Assembly (NCBI GenBank): GCA_019307815.1
Contig: JAFDIV010000009.1
Location: 1-64,000, forward strand
Reading direction: 5' to 3'
Length of the DNA: 64,000 nucleotides
From: Deltaproteobacteria bacterium
GTDB taxonomy: Bacteria; Desulfobacterota; DSM-4660; Desulfatiglandales; Desulfatiglandaceae
The notes under the pieces are model-generated. The model saw only the letters and a program-made list of their open reading frames with translations. It had not been told where the DNA came from and ran no database searches. Shown here piece after piece: positions 1 to 7,727 of this stretch (its first letter is position 1; the number at the start of each line of letters is the position of its first letter). Position numbers and translations under genes: made by a program.

Positions 1-1
1 C

Positions 2-178
2 TCCATCAATATCATGGAGGCACAGATTACCGCTACAAGGCTGAAAACTGATCGCCCGGACCTGCTGATTCAACCACACTTAGGTCACATCAGATTCCTG
101 GAATTCAACAAGGCACAGGAGGCCATTGCCGAGGGATACAGGGAGGCTAGAGCATGCATATCCGCAAAATCGGGATAA
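2..178 (+). CDS. Patatin-like phospholipase, C-terminal end (partial)
   Basis: Only the last 58 codons lie inside the window; the reading frame is open from base 2 to a TAA at 176-178. The translated tail contains RPDLLIQPHLGHI followed by FLEFNKAQEAIAEGY. This matches the C-terminal segment of bacterial patatin-like (RssA/YchK type) lipid acyl hydrolases, where an aspartate-rich DVLI-P-hydrophobic segment precedes a helix ending in a GY motif. The catalytic GxSxG serine and DGG aspartate would lie upstream, outside the window. It overlaps the next gene by 25 bases, so the two are probably translated together. The family call rests on a short tail and is inferred. Confidence 0.6.
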   Translation, partial: SINIMEAQITATRLKTDRPDLLIQPHLGHIRFLEFNKAQEAIAEGYREARACISAKSG

Positions 179-1803
179 TAGGAAAGACATACCGTCATAT
201 CCAGCGCTACCGCCAGATTCTGACCGTACTTTTCAAGTATGGTTTTGGTGATCTGGTGCATACGCTGAAGATTGAGCAGTACCTGGAAATTGGTCTTCAG
301 ATGATCTCCCGCAAACGCAGAGAAAAGATAGAGACACTATCGCGGGCAGAGCGGGTGAGGATGGCAATGGAGGAACTCGGTCCCACCTTCATCAAGATGG
401 GCCAAATACTTTCGACTCGTCCTGATTTACTGCCAGTGGAATTCATCCAGGAACTAGGGAAGCTCCAAGATCATGTTCCGCCCTTTGAGTATGCCCAGGT
501 AAAGGATATTATTGAAAGGGAACTCGGAGTTCCCCTTGGCCAACTCTTCAAAGATTTCGAGGAAACTCCATTGGCTTCGGCATCAATCGGCCAGGTCCAT
601 CGGGCACGGCTTGTAGATGGGGATGTGGTGGTGGTAAAGGTTCAGAGGCCCGGCATCCGGAAGACCATTGAAGTGGATCTGGAGATCATGCTGCACCTTG
701 CCACCCTAATGGAAAGACATCTGAAGGCCATGGAAATCCACCGCCCCACCCGGATCGTGGAGGAATTTGCTAGGACCCTGGAAAAGGAACTTGACTATAC
801 AATTGAGGCGGCTCACACAGAGCGCTTTGCCATGCAGTTTATTGATGATACCACCGTTTATGTGCCCAAAATATACCGGGAGGCCACAACAAGCCGAGTG
901 CTTACCATGGAGTATGTAAGCGGTATCAAGGCCTCCGAGATCGCCCGGCTGGATGAAGCAGGCCTTGATAGACGCGAGATCGCCCGCCGGGGCTTTGACC
1001 TGATCATGAAGCAGGTCTTTGTTCATGGCTTCTTTCATGCCGATCCCCATCCGGGCAATATCTTTATTCTCCCCGGAAACGTCATCTGCTACCTGGATTT
1101 CGGCATGATGGGCCGCATCGGGCGTAAGAGCCGGGAGCACTTTGCCGACCTGATTATGAATATTGTGCGGCGGGATGAGCTAAAGGTTACCGATGCTTTA
1201 GTCAGGCTCACGATATCAGATGAAGAACCCAACCATAATGCCTTGGAAAGGGATGTGGCAGAATTTATAAACCAGCATTTTTATCGCCCATTGAAAGAAT
1301 TGGATCTCGGAAAGCTATTGCATCAGCTCCTGGAAATGGCCGCAAACCATCGCCTGACAGTTCCGCCGGATCTCTTTCTAATGATCAAGGCCCTTAGCAC
1401 AGCAGAAGGAGTCGGCAGGGTGCTGGACCCTGACTTTGACGCCACGGAGCGGGCCGCCCCATTTGTCCGGCGTATCCAGTTGCAGAGGCTTCATCCAAAA
1501 CGGGTAGCGGAAGACATATACGATTCGGGCTCCGATTTTCTCCATCTCATCAAGGAGATCCCCGGTGAACTACGCGAGATTCTCAAACAGGCCAGACAGG
1601 GCAGGGTAAAGATAGAATTTGAGCATCGCGGCCTTGAGCCCATGCTTTCCACCCACGACCGGATCAGCAACAGACTTGCATTTGCCATCGTGCTGGCATC
1701 CCTGATAATCGGTTCTTCTCTTATCGTCCTTTCAGGAATTCCTCCCAAATGGCATGGGATACCGGTTATTGGTCTAGCTTTGGCTGCTGTTCTCTACTAT
1801 TAG
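154..1803 (+). CDS. UbiB/AarF family atypical protein kinase (ABC1/ADCK)
   Basis: The 549-residue protein has the diagnostic features of the UbiB/ABC1/ADCK family. These are the KxGQ signature (residues 81-84, in GPTFIKMGQ), an alanine-rich nucleotide-binding loop in ASASIGQVHRA, and an ion-pair lysine in VVVKVQRPG. The catalytic loop is HADPHPGN near residue 295, and a DFG-like motif (YLDFGMMG) lies near 314. The last 40 residues form two hydrophobic helices, as in UbiB proteins that anchor to the inner membrane. In proteobacteria the family supports ubiquinone biosynthesis or lipid-quinone handling. In an anaerobe the quinone may be menaquinone, so the exact substrate is not certain. The start overlaps the upstream lipase end. 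A large shadow frame on the other strand is not a gene. Confidence 0.93.
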   Translation: MHIRKIGIIGKTYRHIQRYRQILTVLFKYGFGDLVHTLKIEQYLEIGLQMISRKRREKIETLSRAERVRMAMEELGPTFIKMGQILSTRPDLLPVEFIQELGKLQDHVPPFEYAQVKDIIERELGVPLGQLFKDFEETPLASASIGQVHRARLVDGDVVVVKVQRPGIRKTIEVDLEIMLHLATLMERHLKAMEIHRPTRIVEEFARTLEKELDYTIEAAHTERFAMQFIDDTTVYVPKIYREATTSRVLTMEYVSGIKASEIARLDEAGLDRREIARRGFDLIMKQVFVHGFFHADPHPGNIFILPGNVICYLDFGMMGRIGRKSREHFADLIMNIVRRDELKVTDALVRLTISDEEPNHNALERDVAEFINQHFYRPLKELDLGKLLHQLLEMAANHRLTVPPDLFLMIKALSTAEGVGRVLDPDFDATERAAPFVRRIQLQRLHPKRVAEDIYDSGSDFLHLIKEIPGELREILKQARQGRVKIEFEHRGLEPMLSTHDRISNRLAFAIVLASLIIGSSLIVLSGIPPKWHGIPVIGLALAAVLYY

Positions 1804-2015
1804 GCGGGGGAGCATGTAGAGACGGCGATGAAGGCTGTCGCAAACTGCTCCACGTGGAAAGGAGCAATCCTATTCTTAAATCATATACTTATACTTACCA
1901 ATAATGCCCCGAAACTCGCCTCGCCCCAAAGGGGAGCCCAGTATACGCTTCTAGAACGAGAAGGGAGGAGTCATCGACGACTGCTTCCTTTACAGGCCGA
2001 AATCAAGAAAAAACC

Positions 2016-2232
2016 ATGAATCCCTCAATAAGGCCAGAACATGTCGAGCATAACGACAACAGGGACCCCTTCATGGATTTGACCTGGGAGGACCTGGAGC
2101 GCCGGGCTGGAGGGCGCATCCTAACCCGGGGGAGAAAGTACCAAGTGCAGGGCCGCGTTTCAGAGCTCTCGAAGACCCATGCCGGCTCCCTCATCGCCTA
2201 GGTTCACGGATCAGAACGTTATGCCCCCAAAG
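2016..2232 (+). pseudogene. SWIM zinc-finger protein, N-terminal remnant
   Basis: From an ATG at 2016, or more likely 2073, the frame encodes MDLTWEDLERRAGGRILTRG and continues to GSLIA. A TAG at 2199-2201 follows, and reading through it gives VHGSERYAPK. This is the characteristic N-terminus of SWIM zinc-finger family proteins, where a tryptophan normally follows LIA; the TAG is one base from TGG. After base 2232 homology stops exactly at the first terminal base of the IS66 inverted repeat. The CxCxnCxH SWIM motif and the rest of the gene are absent. It is therefore broken twice, by a nonsense change and by truncation. The family call is from recalled N-terminal motif similarity. Confidence 0.6.
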
Positions 2233-2256
2233 GTAAGCGTCTAGCGAGCCCATCTT
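2233..2256 (+). repeat. IS66 terminal inverted repeat, left
   Basis: GTAAGCGTCTAG followed by CGAG and CCCATCTT. It pairs with the complement at 3391-3414, identical in 20 of 24 positions. It abuts the SWIM-finger gene remnant. Confidence 0.75.
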
Positions 2257-2484
2257 TTGTTCCGCCAAATGTGTGATAAGATAAGTTAACATGGGGGAAT
2301 GTTACGCCGAGTGTGGGCCTATGAGGGCCAGCCTATGGGCCGGGATGGAGCGCTTATCAACCAGGGACAATCAGACCATGGGAGTCTTTTGTCACAGGGA
2401 CCCACTTATCTGGGAGAAGCTCCCTTAGCTTGTTTAGGGGATGAGACATGATTCGGCGAAGGACATCATTGAGATACTCCTCTA

Positions 2485-2506
2485 CCTGGCTCGGTAGACA
2501 GGCAGG
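2485..2506. repeat. Micro-palindrome insertion 1 in IS66 transposase (22 bp)
   Basis: CCTGGC...GGCAGG lies between transposase codons for VN(P) and EEYLNDVL. Removal brings together the expected helix before the YLxDVL motif of IS66 TnpC. The exact edge is uncertain by one or two bases. Confidence 0.6.
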
Positions 2507-2588
2507 GATTAACATCACAGGCCTTGCATGATTCGATCAAGGAGTGATACAGGGCGGCAGCCTTTCCACCCCTCTCACTGCCGGCAAA

Positions 2589-2642
2589 CCCGCCTGACGG
2601 CCAACGCCTGCCTGACTGCGGACGGCAGGCAGGGCTGGCAGG
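2589..2642. repeat. Composite micro-palindrome insertion 2 in IS66 transposase (about 54 bp)
   Basis: The stretch contains several GCCTGCC/GGCAGGC units. On the minus strand it begins CCTGCC and ends GGCGGG. It separates the codons for KNWL from FAGSERGG, which are contiguous in IS66 transposases (NWLFAGS), so its limits can be set well. Its length suggests two or three units inserted side by side or within each other. Confidence 0.7.
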
Positions 2643-2763
2643 TAACCAGTTCTTCCTTCCCAGAGCAAAGGGGCCTTATGGCATTCTCTGCCGTGTTATT
2701 GTCAGGCTTCAGCCAACCATCATCCAGATACCGATACAACGCCTCCCTCTGATTCAGGGCATA

Positions 2764-2783
2764 CCCGCCTGCCAGCGGGCAGG
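2764..2783. repeat. Micro-palindrome insertion 3 in IS66 transposase (20 bp)
   Basis: CCCGCCTGCCAGCGGGCAGG on the plus strand. On the minus strand the flanking codons are GCG-ATC-AAC before and TAT-GCC-CTG-AAT-CAG after. Excision restores AINYALNQ, the expected conserved IS66 segment. The 20 bp is not a multiple of three, so the insertion shifts the frame. Confidence 0.8.
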
Positions 2784-3002
2784 GTTGATCGCCTTTCGCA
2801 GTGGCTCAGAGGGTGTTGTCTCAGGTACCAACTCCTCAAGCCTAGTGAATAATCGATCAATGATAGGCCTGGCATGGGTATTCCTGTAAGCACACCGCTC
2901 CTCTGGCCCCATGTCTTTGCACCCTGACTCCACCTTGTACAGTTGTGCAATACAACCCATGATCTCCGTGGCCTCCCGAGGTCTCGAGCTCACCGCTTCA
3001 TC

Positions 3003-3018
3003 CCTGCTTGCAGCAGGC
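3003..3018. repeat. Micro-palindrome insertion 4 in IS66 transposase (16 bp)
   Basis: CCTGCTTGCAGCAGGC interrupts the transposase between HARRKFL and DEAVSSRPREA. Removal restores a continuous reading across the HARRKF region. The two arms are imperfect complements. Confidence 0.7.
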
Positions 3019-3051
3019 AAGAAACTTCCGCCTGGCATGTACCCAGTAGCC

Positions 3052-3069
3052 TACCCGCCGAGGCAGGCA
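3052..3069. repeat. Micro-palindrome insertion 5 in IS66 transposase (about 18 bp, in frame)
   Basis: TACCCGCCGAGGCAGGCA lies between codons for GVIEA and GYWVHARRKF, adding about six residues without a frameshift. The core is the same GCCTGCC word found in the other inserts. Exact borders are inferred from the expected transposase sequence. Confidence 0.6.
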
Positions 3070-3129
3070 AGCTTCTATAACACCATCCCTTTGGAACAAC
3101 TCGTCATATCCACCATAGGCATCAGCATG

Positions 3130-3149
3130 CCTGCCTGACGTCAGGCAGG
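3130..3149. repeat. Micro-palindrome insertion 6 in IS66 transposase (20 bp, perfect palindrome)
   Basis: CCTGCCTGACGTCAGGCAGG is a perfect 20-bp palindrome. It sits between transposase codons for GDYRGYV and HADAYGGYDELF, a junction that is contiguous in IS66 proteins. It breaks the frame. Confidence 0.8.
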
Positions 3150-3390
3150 GACATAACCACGGTAATCACCAGGAAAATCAAGTGGCCGCCTCTTGCTCCT
3201 GTCAGGGGAAAAATCATATACCGCCAATGGGGTGGCCCAGGTCCACCTCTGACATACACCCAAAGCCTCCCCTTCTTCACCAATGATACTTTGCCAGTAG
3301 GTGAGTCTTTCTTCTCTTGTCACAACCGTCGCTCCTTTCTCTTTCATTAATATTCTCGGAGCAACGGTACCAGCTCACACCGGTCATGGG

Positions 3391-3414
3391 AAGATGGGTA
3401 GCCTAGACGCTTAC
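3391..3414 (-). repeat. IS66 terminal inverted repeat, right
   Basis: On the minus strand this reads GTAAGCGTCTAG, GCTA, CCCATCTT. Its first twelve bases are read in frame by the truncated cyclase gene as V-S-V-stop, so the IS end supplies the stop codon of the disrupted gene. Confidence 0.75.
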
Positions 3415-3834
3415 GTTGACAGCACCTTCATACTCATGAACTTTATGAATGAGGATCTCATAGACTTGATCCATAATATTGTAGGCTTCCTCACGGCCCA
3501 CCTTCTCGACAAGAGAGGTGAAGCCCTCCATGTCGCAAAACATTACAGTAACAAGTCTATGCTCCCCTTCAATTTTGCCCTTTTGGAGAATAATTTTTTC
3601 GGCCAGTCCTTTAGGAAGGTATCGCTGTATTTTTTCAATCTTCCAATCAAGAGGAACTGCTTTAGGTGTCAATTGAGTATGAGGGATGAATTTGTGGCCG
3701 CACTCGCCACAGAATTTGTAGGAGGGAGGGTTCTGGAAACCGCAGCTAGGGCAGATTTTATAAAGCTTTGAACCACACTCACCGCAGAACTTCTGTGTCT
3801 CGGGAGCCTCAGCCTGGCACTTGGGGCATTTCAT
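3415..3834 (-). pseudogene. Zinc-ribbon class III adenylate/guanylate cyclase, truncated by IS66 end
   Basis: The 140-codon fragment starts with two zinc ribbons: CPKCQ...FCGECG and CPSCGF...FCGECG. A linker, KIQRYLPKGLAEKI, follows. Next is the start of a class III nucleotide cyclase domain, HRLVTVMFCDMEGFTSLVE, with the first metal-binding aspartate in the FCDMEGFT motif. The protein stops after HEYEGAVN, where the inverted repeat of the IS66 remnant begins. Relatives continue with the rest of the cyclase domain and usually a large AAA/TPR region, all missing here. The ATG at 3834 and upstream region are intact, so the stub may still be transcribed, but it cannot be catalytic. Confidence 0.75.
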
Positions 3835-4498
3835 GAAAGGATGTCTCTTATGGGAGTGATGGTTGTAAAATGGTTTTCGGGACTAGTTTTTGCCTTGGTC
3901 TGACAGCTAATTGGCGCTTTTCTGCATAATTTATGCTCTCATTGAACCTCCTCTTTCGATCCGGCAAACTACTCAACACTGAAATCAATTTCTACCAATT
4001 CCTATTAGTCGGCCCTACTAAAAATCCGCCCCCTCGATCTCGAATATTTCACCCCATTCACCAACTCTGGCAACGCCCCGAACAAACCCCTTTCCTTACA
4101 AGGCACAAGGCCCTTTATCAAAGTTGACCAATCCTTTGATTATAGTTATAGCTTCATTAAGGAAGCATATAATGCCCACGCGAGTCATCCCAGACTAAAA
4201 AACAATATATCCCCAAATTTCTTTAGTGTCAATTAAATTGGCAAGTTAAGGAAGTTTTACAGAAACCAAACCAAGTTATTAGATTCACCTGGATGGATAG
4301 GGGAACCCTTCTTAACAGTTAATTCTCTTTGGGACTGACTCCAGAATGTTACTCCATTCTGGATCAGCTAGATTAACCAAGCAGCCTGTTGATCAGCTTA
4401 TCCCTATTGGCCAGCTCGATGAGTTTGTTATTTCATTTTTCTTGTGCTGGGCATTATAGCCTTTGAAAGGATAAGTACGTGGGTGTTTGAAGTGGAAG
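3835..4498. other. Gene-free AT-rich stretch
   Basis: About 660 bases with no reading frame showing recognisable protein features, no tRNA-like fold and no CCTGCC palindromes. It separates the IS66 island from the next intact gene. It may be eroded coding sequence, but nothing recognisable remains. Confidence 0.5.
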
Positions 4499-5377
4499 CT
4501 ATTTATCATCTGAAGGGTCAACAAGGTCCCCATAGAGCTCTTTTGCACATTCCGGGCATAAGCCATGGGTAAATTGGGCCTCTGAGTGTTCTTTGATATA
4601 TATTTCAATTTGGCTCCAGTAGCCTTTATCGTCCCTTATTTTCTTGCATTTTGCACAAATGGGAAGAAGGCCACTCAAAGTCTTGATCTCAGAAGAGGCC
4701 TTCTCCAGTTCTGCGATCTTGCTTTCCAGCTCCTGATTGACCTCGGCCACGGTTACTTTTTCTTTTTTAAGGAGCTCTTGAAGATAAAAGTTTCTGCGGG
4801 CTGAGAATTCTATGGAATAGCAGGCAAACATCCCCGCGATATTCGCCCCCACAAAGAAAAAATTGTTGTTCACAAACACAGAAAAAGGGGCCTTAATAAT
4901 ACAGCAGGCCACTATTTCATAAAGCACAACAATACCCCAACAGGTGATGGAGGCCCAAATGAAACGAGTCCTAAAAAAAGTATAGCCGAAGATAAAGACA
5001 AGGATTAGACCGGCATAATAGGAAAAATTAACCGGCTGAGGGGCTATAACGATCATGTAAATGATGCCTAATCCAGCCGACGAGATTATTAATACAAACG
5101 AGACCTGCCACCACTTTTTATAATTGGGGTGAAATGACATTAAGAAAAAAAATAAGATAAGCGGGCAAACAATAGCATAACGAATAAACCACGTGATTTG
5201 CTTGACTTCTGGCAATAACACCGCATCAAGTATGCCAAAGGCGGCGTAGAAGACCAAGCCCACCAGGAGTGAAACCCTTGTAATAGTCAGACAGTTCCTA
5301 AAGTAATACTTAAGGAAACGAGTTTCCAGTTGCTCGTCTTCTCCAACAAAGCGAAGGGTAAAAGGATTATACTCCAC
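4499..5377 (-). CDS. Multi-span membrane protein with C-terminal coiled coil and CxxC-KKIRDD tail
   Basis: Starts at GTG 5377, preceded by AGAGG eight bases upstream. Residues about 30-195 hold six hydrophobic helices, like a membrane sensor input module. Next comes a coiled coil (about 205-235), then IKTLSGLLPICAKCKKIRDD and GYWSQIEIYI, ending in CPECAKELYGDL. That tail, with two Cys pairs likely to bind a metal, is common in Desulfobacterota at the end of PAS or receiver proteins. Here there is no kinase, cyclase or methyl-accepting domain between the membrane part and the tail. It is probably a signalling protein; input and output are unknown. It stands alone. Confidence 0.7.
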   Translation of the reverse strand: MEYNPFTLRFVGEDEQLETRFLKYYFRNCLTITRVSLLVGLVFYAAFGILDAVLLPEVKQITWFIRYAIVCPLILFFFLMSFHPNYKKWWQVSFVLIISSAGLGIIYMIVIAPQPVNFSYYAGLILVFIFGYTFFRTRFIWASITCWGIVVLYEIVACCIIKAPFSVFVNNNFFFVGANIAGMFACYSIEFSARRNFYLQELLKKEKVTVAEVNQELESKIAELEKASSEIKTLSGLLPICAKCKKIRDDKGYWSQIEIYIKEHSEAQFTHGLCPECAKELYGDLVDPSDDK

Positions 5378-5522
5378 AAGATATACCTCTAACAGTATCA
5401 GTATATAAGGGGCACATCAAAACGGCTAAGGCCCCTCCACAAGAAAGAGGACTTCTTTACTACCTACTTGAAGCAAAATTTGCAAGTTTATGTTTGATAA
5501 ACCACAATAAATATACCGCCAT

Positions 5523-6617
5523 ATGCTCATGAAACATAAAATTCTGCGAAATATCATAAGATGCGACCTTCAAAAGGAATTACGAATAATTTTCATATTA
5601 TTGATCATCTTGTGTTGGTCCGCTCCGGCAAAGGCAAGGGAGGTCAAAATTGCCACTTACAACGTCCAAAACCTGTTTGATTTGACAAGAGACGGCACTG
5701 AATATGAAGAGTATATACCCGAAGGCCCGCTTGGATGGAACAAAAGAATCGCTGACATCAAGTACCGAAATATAGCCAGGGTAATAAAGGGCCTTTCCCC
5801 TGACATTATCGCGCTCGAGGAAGTGGAGTCAAGGAGGGCCCTCATATCCTTGCGCAGTGCGGTTCAACAAAAGGGCCTTGACTACCCTTATTTTGAAATC
5901 GCTGAGTCCAAGCCAAGCGCAGTAAAATGTGCAGTGCTTTCAACCTTCCCCATTATTTCCAAACGAGAAATCCGTGTGAAGAACGGGGCCCGCAGCATCC
6001 TTATGGTGAAGGTGGACATCGACGGGAAATCCTTGATCCTTTTCATCAACCACTGGAAATCCAAGCGTGGTCCTGAAAGCATGAGATTACCTTATGCCAA
6101 GGCCCTTCGAAGAGAAATAGACAAATTGTCTGTAGGAACGGATTTCATCGTGCTGGGAGATTTTAACTCAAATTACAATGAGTACCGCACCTTTCGGTAC
6201 AAGCCCCTGTTGAACGACACAAACGGCATCACGGGAATCAATCATATCTTGTGCACTATCAAGAACGGAAGGCTTGTGACCGAAAAGAGCCTGGTAGCGA
6301 TCCGCTCAAATAAATATTTGTACAACTTGTGGCTGGAGATCAGGCCGACCAGGCGCTGGTCATACAACCTATTCGGTAGAAAAGGCACTCCGGATAGCAT
6401 TATGGTTCCCTGGGCCCTTTACGATGACAAAGGAATATCCTATGTGGATAACTCTTTTGATAAGTTCACACCTCCCTACCTGTTTAGAAACCATGCCCTA
6501 TTCCAATGGCAAAGGGCCGAGAAAGGCAAGGGAAGACACCTGGGAATGGGGTATTCGGATCATCTGCCCATTTTTGCATGGTTTTCCACAGAACCGTTTC
6601 GGTTGAAAAGGAGATAA
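5523..6617 (+). CDS. Secreted endonuclease/exonuclease/phosphatase (DNase I-fold) family protein
   Basis: 364 residues with an N-terminal signal sequence or anchor (hydrophobic residues about 21-36, ending SAPAKA). The EEP superfamily motifs follow in order: ATYNVQNLF (Asn), ALEEVE (metal Glu), NHWKSKRG, GDFNSNYNE (catalytic Asp/Asn) and SDHLPIFAWF (His pair). The full motif set suggests an active metal-dependent phosphodiesterase exported to the periplasm. The substrate could be nucleic acid, a nucleotide or a phospholipid head group; the motifs do not distinguish these. It has no operon partner, and the upstream region lacks a strong ribosome site. Confidence is high for the fold and low for the substrate. 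Confidence 0.85.
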   Translation: MLMKHKILRNIIRCDLQKELRIIFILLIILCWSAPAKAREVKIATYNVQNLFDLTRDGTEYEEYIPEGPLGWNKRIADIKYRNIARVIKGLSPDIIALEEVESRRALISLRSAVQQKGLDYPYFEIAESKPSAVKCAVLSTFPIISKREIRVKNGARSILMVKVDIDGKSLILFINHWKSKRGPESMRLPYAKALRREIDKLSVGTDFIVLGDFNSNYNEYRTFRYKPLLNDTNGITGINHILCTIKNGRLVTEKSLVAIRSNKYLYNLWLEIRPTRRWSYNLFGRKGTPDSIMVPWALYDDKGISYVDNSFDKFTPPYLFRNHALFQWQRAEKGKGRHLGMGYSDHLPIFAWFSTEPFRLKRR

Positions 6618-6768
6618 CAGCTCCAATTAATCCCCCAAGCGCTACTGAACAGCTCAAGCCAATATCCATCAAATACCCCTTGTAACAAGCCATCCTTATC
6701 TAGTCCTCAACCAGAAATTATCATTACACCTTCCCATGCAAGGCCCTCAAAGATTTCTGAAAAAATAC

Positions 6769-6797
6769 TTGACACATGAAAAAAGAGGCAGTAAATT
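6769..6797 (+). promoter_or_regulatory. Sigma-70-type promoter of the GntR gene
   Basis: TTGACA at 6769-6774, a 17-base spacer, and TAAATT at 6792-6797. The spacing is ideal and the -35 box matches consensus. It lies 55 bases upstream of the regulator start. Confidence 0.55.
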
Positions 6798-6813
6798 GGT
6801 ATACCGTATACTA
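6798..6813 (+). promoter_or_regulatory. Probable GntR/FCD operator overlapping the transcription start
   Basis: GGTATACCGTATACTA contains GTATAC-C-GTATAC, a 13-base near-palindrome of the GT-n-AC type bound by FadR/FCD-family GntR proteins. It begins right after the -10 box, where a bound repressor would block initiation. The adjacent regulator gene makes autoregulation the simplest reading. This is inference from motif and position. Confidence 0.5.
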
Positions 6814-6852
6814 GAAAATTCCATAAAACCTTTGTAATTTAAGGTGGTTAGC

Positions 6853-7557
6853 ATGATTATTAAATATCCAAAATTGGTTATTAAAAATCCCACTTCCCTT
6901 AGAGAAAAGGTCTACAGAGTGGTAAGAGAGCATATTCTTAACGGCAAGATACCGGACGGAAGCCGAATAATTGAATCAAGGCTTGCAAAGGAGATTGGGG
7001 TTTCAAGGACCCCTGTCAGGGAGGCCCTCCATATGCTTGAAATGGAAGGGCTTCTTGAACCCATCCCGCGGGTCGGGTACACGGTGAGGAGGATCGACTG
7101 GGATGAGGTGGAGGAGATTTGTGAAATAAGAAAAGCAAATGAAGTTCTTGCTGGAAAATGGGCCATCGACAAAATAACCCACAAGCAGATAACTACCCTT
7201 GAGCAGAACATAAGATTATCTGAAGAGATCCTGAGAACTGGGAAGCTGAAGGCCATTGTTGACCTTGATGCCGAGTTTCACGAGATCATTGTCAAGGCCA
7301 GCGGAAGTCCCAGGCTCATTGAGCTGTGTCAACTTCTCAGAAGACATATGCTGAGATATCGGATAGAAGCAATGTACTTGCCTGAGGCAGTATCCAGGAC
7401 AATCGAGGGGCATAGGAGGATACTCCAATGCATCAAAAACAAAGACAAAAAAGGCGTTGAATCTGCAATTGAGGCACATCTTGATCAGGCAAGGGATGAT
7501 ATCAGGTACTATGCATTCGAGATACAGGACACAAAGGTCAAGGATACCAGATCATAG
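6853..7557 (+). CDS. GntR family transcriptional regulator, FCD (FadR) subfamily
   Basis: 234 residues. I chose ATG 6853 because AAGGTGG lies five bases upstream; an in-frame GTG at 6844 lacks that spacing. The N-terminal winged helix (about 15-80) shows SRLAKEIGVSRTPVREALHMLE, the GntR recognition-helix signature. The C-terminal all-helical FCD domain shows the metal/ligand set DAEFHEIIV, EGHRRIL and EAHLDQA. FCD regulators typically sense organic acids and repress a neighbouring catabolic operon. Here the downstream genes are a FAD oxidase and an Fe-S protein, consistent with control of oxidation of a hydroxy-acid or aromatic substrate. The ligand cannot be read from sequence. Confidence 0.9.
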   Translation: MIIKYPKLVIKNPTSLREKVYRVVREHILNGKIPDGSRIIESRLAKEIGVSRTPVREALHMLEMEGLLEPIPRVGYTVRRIDWDEVEEICEIRKANEVLAGKWAIDKITHKQITTLEQNIRLSEEILRTGKLKAIVDLDAEFHEIIVKASGSPRLIELCQLLRRHMLRYRIEAMYLPEAVSRTIEGHRRILQCIKNKDKKGVESAIEAHLDQARDDIRYYAFEIQDTKVKDTRS

Positions 7558-7727
7558 ATAGACCACATTAAATAGTGACCATCCACAAATAGCTGCAGAT
7601 GGGCGCTTTCAACACTTACCCCAGCCTATCGGCAGGCAGGCAAAAAATTTTTGATTTATGGATGGATACTAAATGAGGTGCAGGCAATATATTTAAAAAC
7701 AGATTTAAAAACTATTGGAGGATAGAT

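Larger units (their letters stand above)
2357..3347 (-). pseudogene. IS66 transposase (TnpC-type, fused to a TnpA-like start), heavily interrupted
   Basis: Pieces in all three minus frames join into an IS66 transposase. REERLTYWQSIIGE near 3300 resembles the small TnpA partner. VYVRGGPGP and YDFSPDRSKRRPLDF then lead to GDYRGYV and HADAYGGYDELF. Next come YWVHARRKF, an acidic-helical segment, and ALNQREALYRYLDDG with DNNTAENAIRPLCSG. The end is KNWLFAGSERGG, LIESC, YLNDVLRRIMSHP and a TGA at 2357-2359. The join from the TnpA-like start to mid-TnpC implies an internal deletion. The breaks coincide with short CCTGCC/GGCAGG palindromes, plus a few single-base shifts. No functional transposase is possible. 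Confidence 0.8.
2233..3414 (-). mobile_element. IS66-family insertion sequence remnant (both ends present, internally decayed)
   Basis: The element is delimited by matching ends. GTAAGCGTCTAG at 2233-2244 reads inward on the plus strand, and its exact complement lies at 3403-3414. The match extends to CCCATCTT after four differing bases, giving 20 of 24 positions. GTAA-initial ends are typical of IS66. The interior carries a broken TnpC-like transposase on the minus strand. Intact IS66 elements are usually over 2 kb, so about half has been lost. The 8-bp flanks (2225-2232 and 3415-3422) do not match, so no target duplication remains. The flanking genes are unrelated fragments, which suggests a rearrangement between IS copies rather than a simple insertion. 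Confidence 0.8.

Noticed and set aside
1828-2019. Short plus-strand open frame after ubiB
   Set aside because: No ribosome site, low-complexity composition and no recognisable motif; it overlaps the SWIM remnant start.
2528-2752. Plus-strand open frame in the IS66 region
   Set aside because: It is antisense to the transposase remnant and runs through two repeat insertions.
2485-3149. GCCTGCC repeats as a CRISPR array
   Set aside because: Spacing is irregular, units are palindromic and of different length, and the sequences between them encode a transposase.
3301-3771. 156-residue plus-strand frame
   Set aside because: It is the complement of the cyclase zinc ribbons, which are clearly coding on the minus strand, and it crosses the IS66 end.
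7640-7665. GATTTATGGATGGATACTAAAT near 7.65 kb and a similar string at 25.28 kb as a dispersed repeat
   Set aside because: The similarity is partial and AT-rich; two loose copies are not enough.
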